Shown: in pieces, positions 35,255 through 47,950 of the stretch | Layout: the number at the start of each line of letters is the position of its first letter | How positions within the stretch are numbered: position 1 is the stretch's first letter | Assembly (NCBI GenBank): GCA_900312665.1 | Contig: ONZQ02000006.1 | Span: forward strand, 949,981 to 1,013,980 | DNA: 64,000 nucleotides | From: Cephalotrichum gorgonifer | Lineage: Eukaryota; Ascomycota; Sordariomycetes; Microascales; Microascaceae | Direction: 5' to 3' | Notes under the pieces: generated by a model | Seen by the model: the letters and a program-made list of their open reading frames with translations, nothing else | Databases searched by the model: none | Told to the model about the DNA's origin: nothing | Made by a program: the position numbers and the translations under genes

Positions 35255-37370
35255 CTAGATGGGGGCGCCCCCTTCGTCGTCCTCCGAGTCCGAATCGCCG
35301 CCCCCTTCCCACGGCTCGTCCTCCCCCTCCCCGTCCTGGTCCCCCTCCCCATCCTCCTCCCCATCCCAATCCTCCTCACCCTCCACATCTTCCTCACCCT
35401 TTCCATCCTCCTCGCCCTCCCCATCCTCCTCCCCGTCCCCGTCCCTCTCCCCGTCCTCCGACCCCGATTCCGACCCCTCCGACAAGTGGGCGTTGCCCAC
35501 ATCGCCTTCGGAGCCGGTCGGCTGTGTCGGAACACCCCGTCGACGGTCCGAGCTCTCCTCAGACTCGTCAATGGCCCGCCGGGCCTCCCGCGCCGCCGCC
35601 CGATCTCGCGCCATCTGGATCGCGAAATCAGCCCTCCCCGCCGCCAACCCCTCCTCCTGCTCGGCCGTGATCTCCAAGATCCACGGGTCGATAGGTAAGT
35701 CTTGCAGGTTGGGGGTGGGGGCGGGCTGGACGGCCACCGCGGTGTTGGCGACCGTCGGGAGAGGCGGGGTGGGGAGCCAGGTCCCAGGACCGGTGAGCTG
35801 CCGGGGGTCCACGGCAGGCTGGGGCCCATCCTTTCTGGCCCCTGTTCTAAACAGAGGGCCGGAAGGATAGATCATCCTATCCGTGTACCCCTGCTCCGAC
35901 GGCAGGAGGCACTGGCCCGGGCCAGGGGGCGGGATGGGGTTGGCCCAGTACCCCCTTGGAGCATGGGCTTGGGCTTGGACCCAGCCGGACCTGGCAATTT
36001 GACTGTCAGTATACAGAGCTGAAGCTCGATATGTATGTATGGCTGAGTGTCGGTGTATATATGCCGACGCTGGTTGTGTACGTATACATCCTTTGGTGGG
36101 ATTTAGGGCAGTTGTTGGAATTCAAGAGTTGAAAAGAAGAAAGGGAATGGACTCACGAATAAGAGGGATGAGGTTGGTTTTGTAAGTCACCCATGATCGG
36201 GGCATGGCGAATAGGGGCATGTTGGATCGGGTACCGGTACCCCATGGCTGTAGCCACCTGGCCTGGGGCAACTCCAGTTTGCTGCGGAGCCTGAAAATAT
36301 GGGCCGAAATACACTTGGCTCGGAGGTTCCTGAGTCGGTCCATTTCGTGGAGCGGTCCTGAAATGGCGAGTGTTAGTATAAATCCAGAAATGGAATATAT
36401 GCGAATGTTTGCATGGGTGTATGTGTGTGTTGTTGGTAGGTTGGGGTTTGTGTTTGTGGAGAAAGGAGGAGGAGTAGAAACTTGTGAAGTTGGGGGAAGA
36501 GGATACCATTCATTGATAGCTCCTTGGGCTGGAGCTACTTGAGCATGCCTGGCGTTAATCGACTCTTGAATCGACTGCTGCTCCATGACTACAGGCAGCG
36601 CTGCTGCTCCAGGTTCGTGAGCATGAGCGAAGGCTGCTTCATAGGGCGCTATGTCATCGCGCTCCTCGTCGTCATCGCTGTCCTCGTCCTCATCGCTGTC
36701 CGCGTCGTCGCCCTTGCTGTCTTCGGCCGCTTCATCTTCCTTAGAATTCTGGGCCTGCTCGTCCTGCTCGGCCTCAGCCTTCTCAGCTTTCTCTTCCTCG
36801 GCCTTCTTAGCTTTCTTGGCCGCGTTTGTTCTCTTTGTTTTCGCAATCTTGCTATAAAGTTGTTAGTCTTGTAGTCTACTGGCTTCGATTTGTAAGTAAA
36901 AACAATCTATCTTATCGTGGAGCTGTCTCTTAAATAGAGCGGTATCATGGGACGAGTAGCTGTATGTAAACTCATTTGTGAAGAGGCTCTAGTGGAGCAA
37001 GAAGCAAGGGGGATGATTCAACTTTATCAAGAATACGTTCAAGGTCGGGTGGACAGGAGGGGAGAAGGGGGGATTTTTAACCAGCAATCGCTTGAACAAA
37101 AAGACAGGATCGTTAAAAAATAACTTACTCAGGGTTGGCATTGTAATGGCCATTCTGGCCCTTAGGGAAGGCGTAGTGAGTCCTCAAGTACTTCACTTGC
37201 TCATACCTGAGCAGCCGACCAAACAGCTGGTTGAACAGCTTTGCAACAATCCTCCACTTAGGGCGCTCCTTAGGTGGTGTCAGGACGTAAGTAGGGCCGC
37301 GCCAGTAAAGTTCCTGGACGAACTTGATCTCCTCCTCGGTGTAATTATCTCTATCTTCACTCATTGTCAT
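35255..37370 (-). CDS. SANT/Myb-like protein with acidic C-terminal tail, uncharacterised
   Basis: Four exons on the minus strand, 37129-37370, 36507-36851, 36157-36357 and 35255-35990, give 507 residues. All junction phases are 2|1. The N-terminal domain (about 8-72) reads as a three-helix SANT/Myb-like fold: YTEEEIKFVQELYW, then PKWRIVAKLFNQLFG, then RYEQVKYLRTHYAF, with Trp/Phe positions typical of such domains. A Lys/Glu-rich segment follows (KRTNAAKKAKKAEEEKAE) and then an acidic block. Residues about 170-300 are Pro/Gln/Tyr-rich. The C-terminal 75 residues are a run of imperfect EEDGEGEEDGKG repeats. A DNA- or chromatin-binding role is inferred from the SANT-like part and the acidic tails. 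I recognise no named family. Start: MTMSEDRD at 37370; the second Met, two codons on, is equally possible. Confidence 0.72.
35330..35470 (-). repeat. Acidic-repeat coding minisatellite
   Basis: Within the last exon of the SANT-like gene. Imperfect 12-18 bp units (plus strand CCCCATCCTCCTC) encode the Glu-Asp-Gly tail. Such arrays change length easily between strains. Confidence 0.75.
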
Positions 37371-38481
37371 TGTGAGACAATAGATGGGCTATGCTGACTG
37401 TGAAGTGAAAGGAGGCTATGGTAAGAGAGTGAAGTGGAGTGAAGGGGTTACCTAATGGGCAAGGTAGAGAAGGAGTTGCAAAGGACTTACGAGATCGATG
37501 TTTGGAGAACTTTGAGTATTTTCTTTTTGGCAAGGAAAGGATGTTGATGTGCGTTATTATGAGGAAGGGTGAATAGTGTTCTGACTAGGAACTAGGGGTG
37601 TTGAGATTCCTGTAGGGAGGTGGGGAAATGGTTAGGGATATGAGGGGATGTGGAAGGGATGTGATATATGTGAAGGATATCTTGAGAGAAAGGGGTAAAG
37701 GATACATTGGGAAGACTCACGATACTGCTGTCAGAGAACTTGAGTGTTCTTTACCAAGGAATGGATGTTCGTCAAAGTTGGATCTGAGGAAGATGAATGA
37801 GGTTCTGGAGCATGAACTGGCGTGTGAATGCTTTCTGGAGAATAAAGAACCAAAGTGGTGGTGGTGAAAGAAGGAGAGAGAGGACGAGGAGAAGAAGGAC
37901 AGTCGAGGTCGTTATATGTTCGGCCAGGTCCAGCGCCCGAACCCAGATCACTATGGCATTCAGTTTCTGTTCCAGTTCCAGTTCCAAGTACTGGAGTACC
38001 GTGTAAGGGAACAACTAAACAGGAAGCACTAGTTCCAGTTGATCCAACTCGGTAGCTTCCCCCCTTCCTATCCGGGAAAGGGAATCGGGGTGTGGCGAAT
38101 AGGGAGATGGGATATCCTGGCACCAGTTAGATATTCACACTGGATTATGGACCGAAGGTGGGGGACGTTGGACTGGACTACCTTCACGTTTCTATGACGC
38201 GCTACTTAGCGATATTGAATTGGTGCCGCATCGCTTTGACGCGTTGTCCAGGGGGAAGCCAGACTGGGGCGACCCCCCTCGGCAAGTTCTTGTTGGGGGA
38301 CCCGGGGAGAAAAAAAGGGGGCGGGTTGCAGCAGACTGGACTATGACGGGTTGGGACATGCTAGGAGATATCAAGAGTATGCCAACTGAGCGTTGCTTCG
38401 CGCTGGATCCATATCATTAATACCTGTATTGCTCGCGATCTCTAATTCATAAGTGTATCGAACCTGCTTCCGATTCCCGTT
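37371..38481. other. Intergenic, upstream of SANT-like gene
   Basis: 1.1 kb with no convincing gene. Two partly similar segments (about 37505-37545 and 37725-37765, each with AGAACTT then AAGGA-GGATGTT) suggest an old, diverged duplication. Minus-strand donor-like sites (GTAAGT near 37490, GTGAGT near 37720) hint at introns in the 5' leader. Confidence 0.45.
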
Positions 38482-39659
38482 CTATAACTTCCTGCGTCCG
38501 AACACCCCCCACCAGCACTTCACCTCCTCGTCCTCGTCAGCTGCCCAATCATCCTGGCCCCGAAGCTCCCCATGCTCGAGACAGTCCATGGGCGCCTCCC
38601 CCGTTGCCATCAGGGCCAAGAATGAGTCTATAAGCGTCAGTGTCACGGCATCACGCTTCGGAACCATGACGACAGCCCTCGCGTCCGTCCCTAACGAGAG
38701 CTGCTTCGATATAGCATCGTGCAGAAGCACTGGGTGATCATCGTCGTATATAGGATCCGCCGCAAGAACAATCTAAGAGCTCCGTTAGTCAAAAGAACCG
38801 CCCAACCCCCCCGTCATCCTACTCTTAGCCCCATAGGGCTGAAACCTGAAACTAGGGCCTGGCGTAGGACCGGAGACTAACCTTGAACTGGTTCGGCGTC
38901 CCGAAGAGCCGCTCGTCAACCCCCTCGTCACTACTACCCCATGTCAAGGTCCCGACGTCAACTGACGCGCCCCGCTCCCTCAGTACCTTCTCGTTCGCCT
39001 CAGCGTTAGCGGCGAGGTTCGGCACGATGGCGGGAAGGTCGCTCATGGTGACGTGCACACCCCAGGTCGCCGCCGCCGCGAGCCCAAGGAGCCCCGTGCC
39101 CGAACCGAGCTCAAGGATGCGTGGGCGAGGTTCGCCGAGGGACTCGTCGAATAAGCGGAAGAGGGAGGTAGACGCCAGGAGGGGGAGGTGGAGGGCGAGG
39201 AGGTGAGAGGAGCCCCACGTCTTGAACCCTAAACTGTCCCCTGTTATGGCGGGCTCGTTTATGGTGAGAGTGAAGGGGTTGGGCAAGGTGTCGAAAGGCC
39301 AGGAGCGGGTCATCGTCCCCATGCCTGTCGGTGTTAGCATTTGGTCATGATTGAGAGGTGGATAGGAAAGAGTACGCACCCGCCCTTCCGGACCGCTCAG
39401 ACATTCTTCGACTGGCTAGATCCCAGAGAGTCTCCTTGTCGTCGTCTGCAATCCACTCGAGGCCGCTCTTGACGATGGATGAGAGGTATATGGCCTCCTC
39501 GCGCTTGTCCGCAAAGGTAGCCTCCTGATCGTCAGCGACGACGTTCCGGCTGCCGCGGGGGTTCCAGACTCGAGGCTTGAGCTCGAGGCTCTCTAGACAG
39601 GCGAGGAGGGCCTCAAAGGGAGGGCGCTCCCAGAGTTGGGGGAAGTCGAAGACTGACAT
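38482..39659 (-). CDS. Protein-lysine methyltransferase, EFM2-like (methyltransferase family 16)
   Basis: Three exons on the minus strand, 39380-39659, 38882-39324 and 38482-38772, give 337 residues. The seven-beta-strand SAM-binding core starts with RILELGSGTGLLGLAAA (motif I, about residue 160). Later it has VTMSDLPAIVPNL and IVLAADPIYDDDHP; the Asp-Pro-x-Tyr-Asp is the MTF16 post-II motif. The N-terminal half (WDLASRRMSERSGRAGMGT, LGFKTWGSSHLLA) is of the type I associate with Efm2, which methylates translation elongation factor 2. A different MTF16 member (Efm3/Rkm5-type) is possible, so the substrate is an inference. The enzyme is expected in the cytosol. Length is near the family norm and the gene looks intact. 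Confidence 0.8.
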
Positions 39660-42633
39660 TGTCGGTGTCAGAGTGAGAGTGAGAGTGGGAATGAGAGTGG
39701 AGTGAAGGTGAGGGCCAAGGTGAGAGCGAAGGTGAGAGCGAGGGGTGGGCGGTGAGGCAAAGGGCTAGACGTTAGTATCGGAGAGCAAGCGGGGGGAGGG
39801 GGTATTAGCAGGTCTGTTCTATAAAAAAAAAATCGCTCTTAAAGAGAGTATTCACGCGGAGACAGGCATCGTGAGTGCGAGGAGATCTCAAGTTGGGAAA
39901 CAATATATATTTTCCCCTCTGCAAATTCGCCTCCAAGGCGCCATTGGAAACACCTATCTAAGGTAGTAAGAACCCGGGATAGCGTCAGCGGGCTAAAAAG
40001 TTAGCTCCTTTCGTGCGTGCGGGACCCTGTTGTGGGTCGCCAACCGAGCAGGGGCAAGAAAGATAAAACGAAGGGTGGAAAAAAAACAGAAGAGGCGGCA
40101 TGTTGGTGGGGGCGCGGACGTCGGATTGGATTGTCGTCGAATATCAGGTCGCACGTGGCTGCGGGCGGCTCTAGCTCGGGGCGAGTGAGCAGGACCCCTG
40201 TGGCTGAAGCGGTCTCCGTTGATTGGCCGAGGTTATCCCGCAGATCTCACCCACACCCACGCAAAGAAACCCTTCTCGCAGATCAGTAAGGCTGACTCAC
40301 CGCCCTGACAATTTTGCCGCCTTCTGCCAGTCATATAAAAAAAAAACTCAAAGTTGGCCCCGCCGCGGACGTTGTCCTCTTCTTTTTCCTCCCTTCCTTC
40401 TTCGTGGAGTACCGTCCCCTTCAACGCTGCGTTTCTATGCTACAAACGGAGAGATGTTTTCTGTCTCCTTCTTCGGGAGGGGGCAGGAACACCTCTCGGA
40501 ATATTTCTCCCTCTCTCGGGAGGGTTGTTTTTATTCAAAAGCCAAAAGTGCATATGAGAAATTCGGAGTAATATCTTCATCTTATCAACCCATATGGTCG
40601 TGACCTTTACGGTCCGGCCAGGGTCTGCCCGTAAGGGTCTGGCGCGATCGCGTCTGCAACTGGCATCAGAAAAGCAGGGGGGGAAGAGGTCGGAGGGAGG
40701 GGGGTGGATCTCGGTCCCTCCCTTCCTTTCGACCTTCTTCCTTTTTTTCCCCTATGGGAGGGTCGTTGCGAAGATTGTGTTGTGAAAGACACTGGAGTGC
40801 GATACGCAGCGTGTCAGGCTCTTGTTCTCCGGGACGAGGGCCGGGTACAATTCGATTCCGATTATTCTGTTGAGGGACGGTGCTCCACCGACGTTTTCTT
40901 GTTTTTGTTTCGGGCGACGAAGTCGGACTCTGAACCTCCCCGTGGTGTCGCCTGGAAACCTGTTTCGGGGCTAACTCAGAGACGCGGGGACCATTGTGGT
41001 TCGTCTGGATACATGTTGATGCGACGCATCTGGGGGAATATACGGGATTGGGTGGGATAGTGGTTATGCAGGTCACTTGCCTGTCCCAGCGCAGGATCGC
41101 ATCCATCTTCACTCTATCTAATAATATTCTAATCCTATATACCCAGCTACCACACGTGCCTCGTCTCTAACTTCATGACCATTCTAACGGGGGCGTAGAC
41201 CCCACAGTCGAATCCCCTCTCGATCAAATGTCGTCAATCCCAACGAATATCGTGACAGCCTGATACTAGTCCACCCCCGTTGTCACCATTAACGCTCCCT
41301 ACGCTGTCCTCGCCATCGTCGCTTATCTTCCCTTCCTCCTTGGGCCTCGTCTCCTCTTCCAGATGCCCGTCCTCTCGCCCCCACCCATATAATCGGATAG
41401 TCCCCCCCTTGAGCCCCCTCGGTGGGGTGGGGAGCTCGTGGCTGTGCCTTTTCCCGCCGCGCGGGGACGCCGGCGAGGTGGTGTACGAGGTTCACGGTGG
41501 TATGGAGGAAGTGAGATGGGTGATGTAGAATGCATGGGCGGGGCGATTTGGCGGTAGAGTAAAGGGTGGTCTAAGGAGGAGGCTATGAAGGGTGGCTCTC
41601 AGATGGCACTTAGGATGGATACATGTATATGTGAGGATCTGCCGTCAAACTGCCATTATGAACATATAAAAACTACATGTAGTTCAGCTAAACACGACTC
41701 GTTACCCGGTGCTGGAAGCAAGCATCTTTCTGTTTCTTTGGGCAAAAAATCACCTTCTGTCTTGAGGCGCATGGATTCCTTATGATGACGCACAGCACCC
41801 TACATACATGTAGTCAATGAATCACATTTTAGTGACCTCGTCACCGTGTTCATAAGCCACGTCACCCTACTCCACCACCCCGACACTCATTTAGAGAAAA
41901 CGGGATGCATTGGGCCCTGGCAGATCCTGCTCGGGCATACGGGTACTGGAGGGACAGAGTCAGAAATAGATGCACAAAGAAGTGCAAGTATCTGACATTC
42001 AGATCAACACAGCTGCCGTACATGTAAACAAAAGTCTCATCAAAGCTTCCACAAACCACTATACGAGTATGGGAAGGCCTCCCCTCCCCGAGCATCAAAT
42101 ATGGCCAAGGCAGTCACTTCGAACATAAACCTCGATGATTTTAACATTTCTCATTTTCATCTGCCTTTCTCTTTGTTTATCTCTGTCTGCCTATTAGCCC
42201 CCGCTTAGCAAGGCAACTTATTCATGGTCCGCCTCATTTCCCCCCTTGTCCCCTTCCCCTATTCTGGAATCCTCCCCCATCCCTCGCATTGCCAAGACTG
42301 GATATCTCAAATTCAAAAGCTCAGAACTCAAATCAAATGAGCCGAGGAAAATCAAAATCAAAATGGAAATCAAAGCAAATAAAATCAAGAAAAAAAAAGA
42401 TAAAAGGATAAGGATATCGCTGATGTTGGCTTCAAATCGCCCCAAATGCTCCGTCCATGAGTTTTAACAAACAAAAAATGAACTCGTCAAATCCCCATTG
42501 CTGTATGTTTCCCTTGTAAATGCATACCGGATGTGGCTTCCGAAACTCCGTTTGCTCCCCTTTCATGATTTCCGTAAAATATCACCCCCTCTGCGTTTCC
42601 AGGATCAGTCAATGTTTTCCTTTCGATGCTCAC
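39660..42633. other. Intergenic stretch of 3 kb, no gene supported
   Basis: It holds the promoter of the EFM2-like gene and the 3' flank of ELL. Open frames (for example 40223-40603 plus) have no domain and biased Ser/Pro/Arg content, and none is convincing. A GAGAGTG-type repeat lies at its left end. Confidence 0.5.
39666..39752 (+). repeat. GAGAGTG/GAAGGTGAGAGC repeat upstream of EFM2-like gene
   Basis: Imperfect short units (GTGAGA, GTGGGA, AGGTGAGAGCGA) run for about 85 bp starting seven bases before the start codon of the leftward gene. It therefore lies in its 5' leader or core promoter (pyrimidine-rich in mRNA sense). Confidence 0.65.
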
Positions 42634-45226
42634 TCAGTCCCTCTCGGCGCTCGACCGATAGATCTCGCTCTTCATGTTCTGCAGCCTGTCCCTCATGTCG
42701 ACGAGGTCTGCAACCTTCTCGCGCGGGGGGTTCTCCAGCGCAGAGATCTCCCAGTGCAACTCCTCGTACTTCTCGTAGAATAGCTTGAACGCGTGAGCCA
42801 TGCGGTACAGATCATTAGGCACGTCCGCACGGGGCTTCTTCGTTCGAGGCTTTTCCTTCTCCCTGTCCCTCGGAGTCTCCCTCTCCCTGGGCTTCTCCCT
42901 CTCCATCTCTCTCTCACGCTCGAGGGGCCGCTTCCGCGCCATGGCGGGGCGCGCCGAGATGGTGTCCTCCGGAATGTCGAGGTCCGACGCATTGGTCGGC
43001 GGCGAGGACGCGAGGGGGGATGATTTTGTAGGCGATGTGGCGTTCTTGCTCTTGTATGATTTGTACGACACCCCCGTGCTCGAGCCGCGCGAGTTCTGGC
43101 TCGAGTCCGACTGTCGGTGTTTAATGACCGGGGCTGCCGCCGTGATACTCGTCGGCTTCTGCTTCACCCGCTTGCTGAGTGGCATTCCCGAGCTCGAGCT
43201 GTCGTCCGCGTCGTCGTCCCGTTGTCTCTTCGTCGCGGACTTCGCCTCAGCTGACTTGAGTGGTTGCTTCGGCTTCGGCTTCGGCTTCTGCGCCTTCGAA
43301 GCGGCAACGGCGTTAATGGCAGTCGCGGCGTGGGCAGCAAGAGCCGGAGCCGCTTCCTTCAGGTCCCGCATGGGCCTCGTCGCCTTGGTAGCAAGGATCT
43401 GGTCCTCAGAATCTGAGTCTGAGTCCACGACAAACTCCTGTGACAAGACCTTGGAGCCGCCATTGGCTTTTGCTCCTTGAGACTTGCCCTTGGTTGGCGA
43501 TACAGTCTTTGGTAGAGAAACCCTTGGTGAGGAAGCTTTTGCCGCCGCGCCGCCCGCTTTTGTCGTCACGTTGCCAGCCTTTGCGGTAGTGCTGCCGGTC
43601 TTTCCCGCCCCGGCGCCAGACTTTCCTGAGAGGAGCCTCTTCTGCTGGGCTTCCCGGTCGCTTATCTTCTTCTTGGCCGGCAGAGGATTTGATGCTGATC
43701 TCGACATCCCCACAGACTTGGTGTCATTGTCCTCCCTGCCCGAATCAGTCGCACCCTCGTCTGCGTTCTGGACCTTGATCTTGGGCGCAGCTTGTGCCAT
43801 GGCGCCAGGGCCCCTAGTAAGGTTGGCCTGGAGCCTGCTCAGGCACTTGCCCTTGCCCCTCTCCTCCTTCGGAAGCAGCCTCTCCCACTGCGGCTGGCTG
43901 GGCGTCACCCTCATCTTGTCGTATTGGCGAACCGCGTTGTCGATCGCATGTTGTCTCGCATCTTGCGACTCGTACTCGTAATTCCAGACGTCCAGCTCCT
44001 TCCAGAAGGTCTTCGCCATGACCCACTTCTGGGTCCCCTCATTAAACTCGGCCACCTTGCGGAGAGTTGGCGCAAACTCTTCGGGCTTGCCCGTCCATTT
44101 CGACTCCAGATAATCGTAGGTCTGGTCCTGTGCCGCGAGCTCGTGGATGATCGAAACTCGCTGCCCTTTCCCGCGCTCGATCGCTTGCTGAGAGGCCGAG
44201 AGAACGGGCCCGAGCGAGGGAGACCCGCCGGTCGCACTAAACGCGGGGGAGCCCGGCATCGATCGGGGTGTAGGGGACGCGCGCGCCATACTTGATAGGA
44301 GGTTCGACTTGCCCTTCTTCGTTCCGGCTAGTCCATCGATCAAGAGGGTCCTGTCCTGCTGTCAGTATCGAAGATCCAAATAACAGCGACATGGTAGCCA
44401 TACTGATTATTGTTGGACTCAGCCTGCGCCAAAGAGTTTTGCAGAGCTTCGATACCGGAGTCTAAGCTGGGCGAAACTCCGGGCTTCGTCGGAAGCTTGG
44501 CTTTCTCCTTGGCCGCCTTTCCCTTGGCCGCCGCCCCAGGCTTGGGCCTGGCCTTGGGAAGGCTGTATTGCCCCGTCTGGGCCAGTATCTTCGGTTTCGA
44601 GAATATCGACATCGTATTCTGCACCTTTCTCGCTCGTTTTATGGACTCAGAAAAGGGTTGTGTGAGGTAGAAGTCGTGGAGGGTTGTGTCGGTGGAACGA
44701 GGGATCGTTTGGGAGCTTGATCCGTATTGGAGAGACTGGGATAAAATAGTTAGCCTCCATTCACTCGCTGGTCCAGTTCAATTGTCAAGCTAAAGCTTCA
44801 ATAGACAATGCTAGACAATGCATTGAATAGGGACAATATGAAGCTTGGGCAGGAAGCTGTGATAACCTGTGCCGATAACCTGTGCCGAAAAAGGCAGGCA
44901 CGCCTCGGCAGACATGCCCAATGCTGTTGTATAATAGCATTGACTCCAGGAATAAAGACACGAATCGAATAATGCACCCATTGCCACTGCCCGCTATGTG
45001 TTCCTCGCGGGAAAGGGAGGACCAGGCTTCAATAGAGACCAGGAGAGAAGCTTACCGGGCTGCTACCTAGCGATAGCTGGATATCCTCGCCGTTTTGGGC
45101 ACACCTGATCAGATCCCCAATGATGTCGTCGCTCAGTGTTATGGCAAATGCCTGTGATGGGAAGTGGTTATCCCCGGGCGACCCACTGAGGAGGAGGCCA
45201 TCCTCCGGGACTCGTAAGGGCGCCAT
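42634..45226 (-). CDS. RNA polymerase II elongation factor ELL
   Basis: Three exons on the minus strand, 45056-45226, 44404-44735 and 42634-44350, give 739 residues. The N-terminal ELL region reads MAPLRVPEDGLLLSG, SQAFAITLSDDIIGDLIRC, then SLQYGSSSQTIPRSTDTTLH, as in other ascomycete ELLs. HELAAQDQTYDYLESKW follows at about 215. The middle (about 310-680) is disordered and Lys/Ser/Thr-rich. The last 60 residues (FKLFYEKYEELHWEISALEN, then RDRLQNMKSEIYRSS) match the occludin/ELL homology helices. ELL stimulates Pol II elongation, in fission yeast with Eaf1. Intron 2 is only 53 nt. Three AG sites crowd its 3' end, and only the third (GACAG at 44351-44355) keeps the frame with the best donor. 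Intron 1 contains a 13-bp tandem repeat. Confidence 0.85.
44861..44886 (+). repeat. 13-bp tandem duplication in ELL intron 1
   Basis: GATAACCTGTGCC occurs twice head to tail without mismatch. It is intronic (intron 44736-45055), so no effect on the protein is expected. Confidence 0.85.
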
Positions 45227-45248
45227 CTCAGCGAATATCCAAAATCGC

Positions 45249-45296
45249 GGTAGGTTACGTGGAGGGTTTCGTGGTAGGTTTCGTGGTAGGTTTCGT
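45249..45296 (-). repeat. 12-bp tandem repeat just upstream of ELL start
   Basis: Four units of GGTAGGTTTCGT (plus strand; the first two have one or two changes each) sit 22 bp upstream of the ELL start codon. In mRNA sense this is an ACGAAACCTACC array in the 5' leader or core promoter. Confidence 0.8.
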
Positions 45297-46762
45297 AGAG
45301 GATATCGGGTTTATGGTTTCGTATTCCCAAAAAAAAAGGTTTAGGGGAAATCGGTCGAAGGGTTGAGAAGTGTTGGAGAGTCTCGAAGAGGAGGAGTCGA
45401 GAAGGGATCGGAGGCTCCCGCGGAGGAGGAGGGCGGTAGAGGCACAAGGACCAACAAAGTGGCCGGTGGGTGAATCCCCGACTTTATTTCGTGTGGTGCT
45501 CCAGCAGTGAATCTCTTCAATGCAGGGGAGTCTATTGTCGGTTGTTGTGTGAGGGAACTGAATCGGAGGGCCGCAACATTATCGGTCCAACCCTCCTCTT
45601 GCTTTGTTGCTTCGTTCCCCCCTTTGGAGACCAAGACAAATGGGCCCGGCTTTGGATGTGCTCTCCCTTTTGTTAGCTCAGCTTCTATTGTGAGTGAAAG
45701 AAGCTGTGATTCACAGGAGAGGAGAGAGTATCTGCCTGGAGGAGAGTATCGTGGTTGGTGAGGAGGTTGAGGGGGAAAAAGAGGTAGCAGCGGAAGAGAA
45801 AGGATGGGCTTGGTGTTGCCAAATGGAGCACGAGGTCGTACTGGGTTCGGGTGGGAGTGGGCAGAGGACGGGACCGTCTGGAGCGAGGGTCATCCATGAA
45901 TGGGAGGAGGGGTGGGGGAGGGGGTGAGGACAGTGTCAGGTACGGAGTACAATTACATGCACCTCCTGGCAGAGGCATCCCCGGCGGCAGAGAAGTACTG
46001 CAGTACAACGAACTTGGAGCCAAGAGCACTGGTGCACGACCCTGTCATGGGAAAACCAGCCTAGGAGGTATACCTGTACGGTTAGTAGGGGGTGGGTCTA
46101 TAAAGGTATTACTGGATCATTCGTGGCCCACTGGACTCACTCGCCTTGTCGTGTAGTTATCCAGTTATCCAGTGAGGTTCCTGGGCTTGACCTTGTCAGC
46201 TCAGCCCCCCAAAAAGACACCCCTTCGGCGGTGAAAAGTACAAGTGATACGGAAGAAGTTCCCCCAAGCGCTCTGCGCAGTACGAGCACTACAGGTACTC
46301 GTAAAGATTGTGACCAGAGAAGGCATTCTCCCAAGGATTAGGCCCGATCTGGAGCTTCCTAGGTTCTGCGCCAGGTGGCACGAGTTGGGGAAGTACTCGT
46401 ACTCGCAGCAAATGGAGATAGAATTGGAAATGTCAGGGCGCAGCCCCCAGCAAGGAGGCGATTAATCTGCATAAAACCTTCGGACTACCTCATCAGAACC
46501 TTCCATGCCTATGGGGCGGTACCTCTGACGCTCGGGGTAGCTTGCCCACTTTGCCCACAGGGCGGCCTCAGGTAAGCCGGAAATACAATGGTACCTGAGA
46601 CAGTGGGAGTAGCGAATGTACGAGAAACGAAGACAAGACTCGTACCCATGCTCGTACCTGCCCGGCTCCCTGCACAATTATAACCCAAGCTTGCCTAGCG
46701 TCATAATTGGAAGTTGCTCAAAAAAAGACTGATACCGAGGACTGCAGGAGGCAGCATCTCTG

Positions 46763-46776
46763 GTACGTACGAGTAC
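46763..46776. repeat. GTAC-core repeat
   Basis: GTACGTACGAGTAC. One of the dispersed copies, with a second copy (AGTACTTGTA) about 10 bp further on. Confidence 0.7.
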
Positions 46777-47157
46777 AGGAGTGAGAGTACTTGTAGCATT
46801 GTATTATGACATTTGTTCAGGAGGGGTTTTTTTTTTTTTTTGTCAACAGGTTCTCGCCTACAAAGTTCGAGCAGGCGAGCTTGTAAGGACCAAGCCAACC
46901 GACATCGTCCGTATTAACGTTTTTGTTCCTGCGCAGAAGCGCAAAGAATACTCGGCGGGTGGTTGATCCCCAACGGCCAAACAGCGCGCACGCAATAATA
47001 CCGGTATCCGAGTCTTTCGCCCGCGCCAAATCAAATACAAGTAGCGCAGGATATTCCGACTCAGCGCACGCCACATCGGCGAGACCTCACGCATTCAATG
47101 GTTCCGCTGCTCCACCTGCTTTGCTTATTTCCGCTGGTCGGAGAGGAGGAAGGAACA

Positions 47158-47180
47158 TATACTCGTACTCGTACAAGTAT
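47158..47180. repeat. GTAC-core repeat
   Basis: TATACTCGTACTCGTACAAG followed by TAT. TAC cores recur every 6 bp with TCG and AAG spacers. Confidence 0.7.
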
Positions 47181-47950
47181 CAACAGCCGAATCTCATTCC
47201 GGTAATCGCTGAGAGTAGTGTAGAAAGAGGGACCTACTCGTACATACTAGTGGTGCTCATAACCAACTACTGTGGTCTCTGGAGACATTAGGGAGAAGAA
47301 AAATGGGCCCGGAAGCGAAAGGCAGTCACCCGCAGTCAGAAATTCGCGCTATTATTGTTTCTCGCTTGGCGGGAGTCGTTCCGGCAACAGATTAACCCCG
47401 CGAAGAAGCTGAGCACCCAACCTCACACTTCCGGTTACGATGTTGGAGGTATGACTGGGAATGTCAAAACTGTCGTCGCTGGCTAATATTACCTGGTCCG
47501 TACAAGCAAGTAAGAGCGCGGTGTATCACTCACAAGAATCAGCCGGTAGCATAAGCATGACTGTGTCAATGGTAGAGCTCAAGTGCTGCCCGCGGTCACT
47601 CCGGTGGGCGGAGTGGGCCTGCGTAAGGTCACCCACCACCTTCAGTTGAATTGAATTGAATTTCTTATAACTGATAATACCTATCAATCGGTTTCCACCC
47701 CAGGATGGTTAATCTGGCACGGAAAGGGGGGTATATCCCACACTCTGAGTATAGGCTGCTCCCACTTGCTACGAATACACACGACTCCGCGCAATATGTG
47801 CGTGCCGCCGGATGCCTTAAGCTGGATCATATATAGTTCATTATCGTGTTTCCCCCTGTGGTGGAATGACCTTACATCCGGGGTAGGGAGGACGGGTTGT
47901 TCAGGTACGGACACTATATTCGTGTTATAACTTTGGTATTAATTGCTTGC

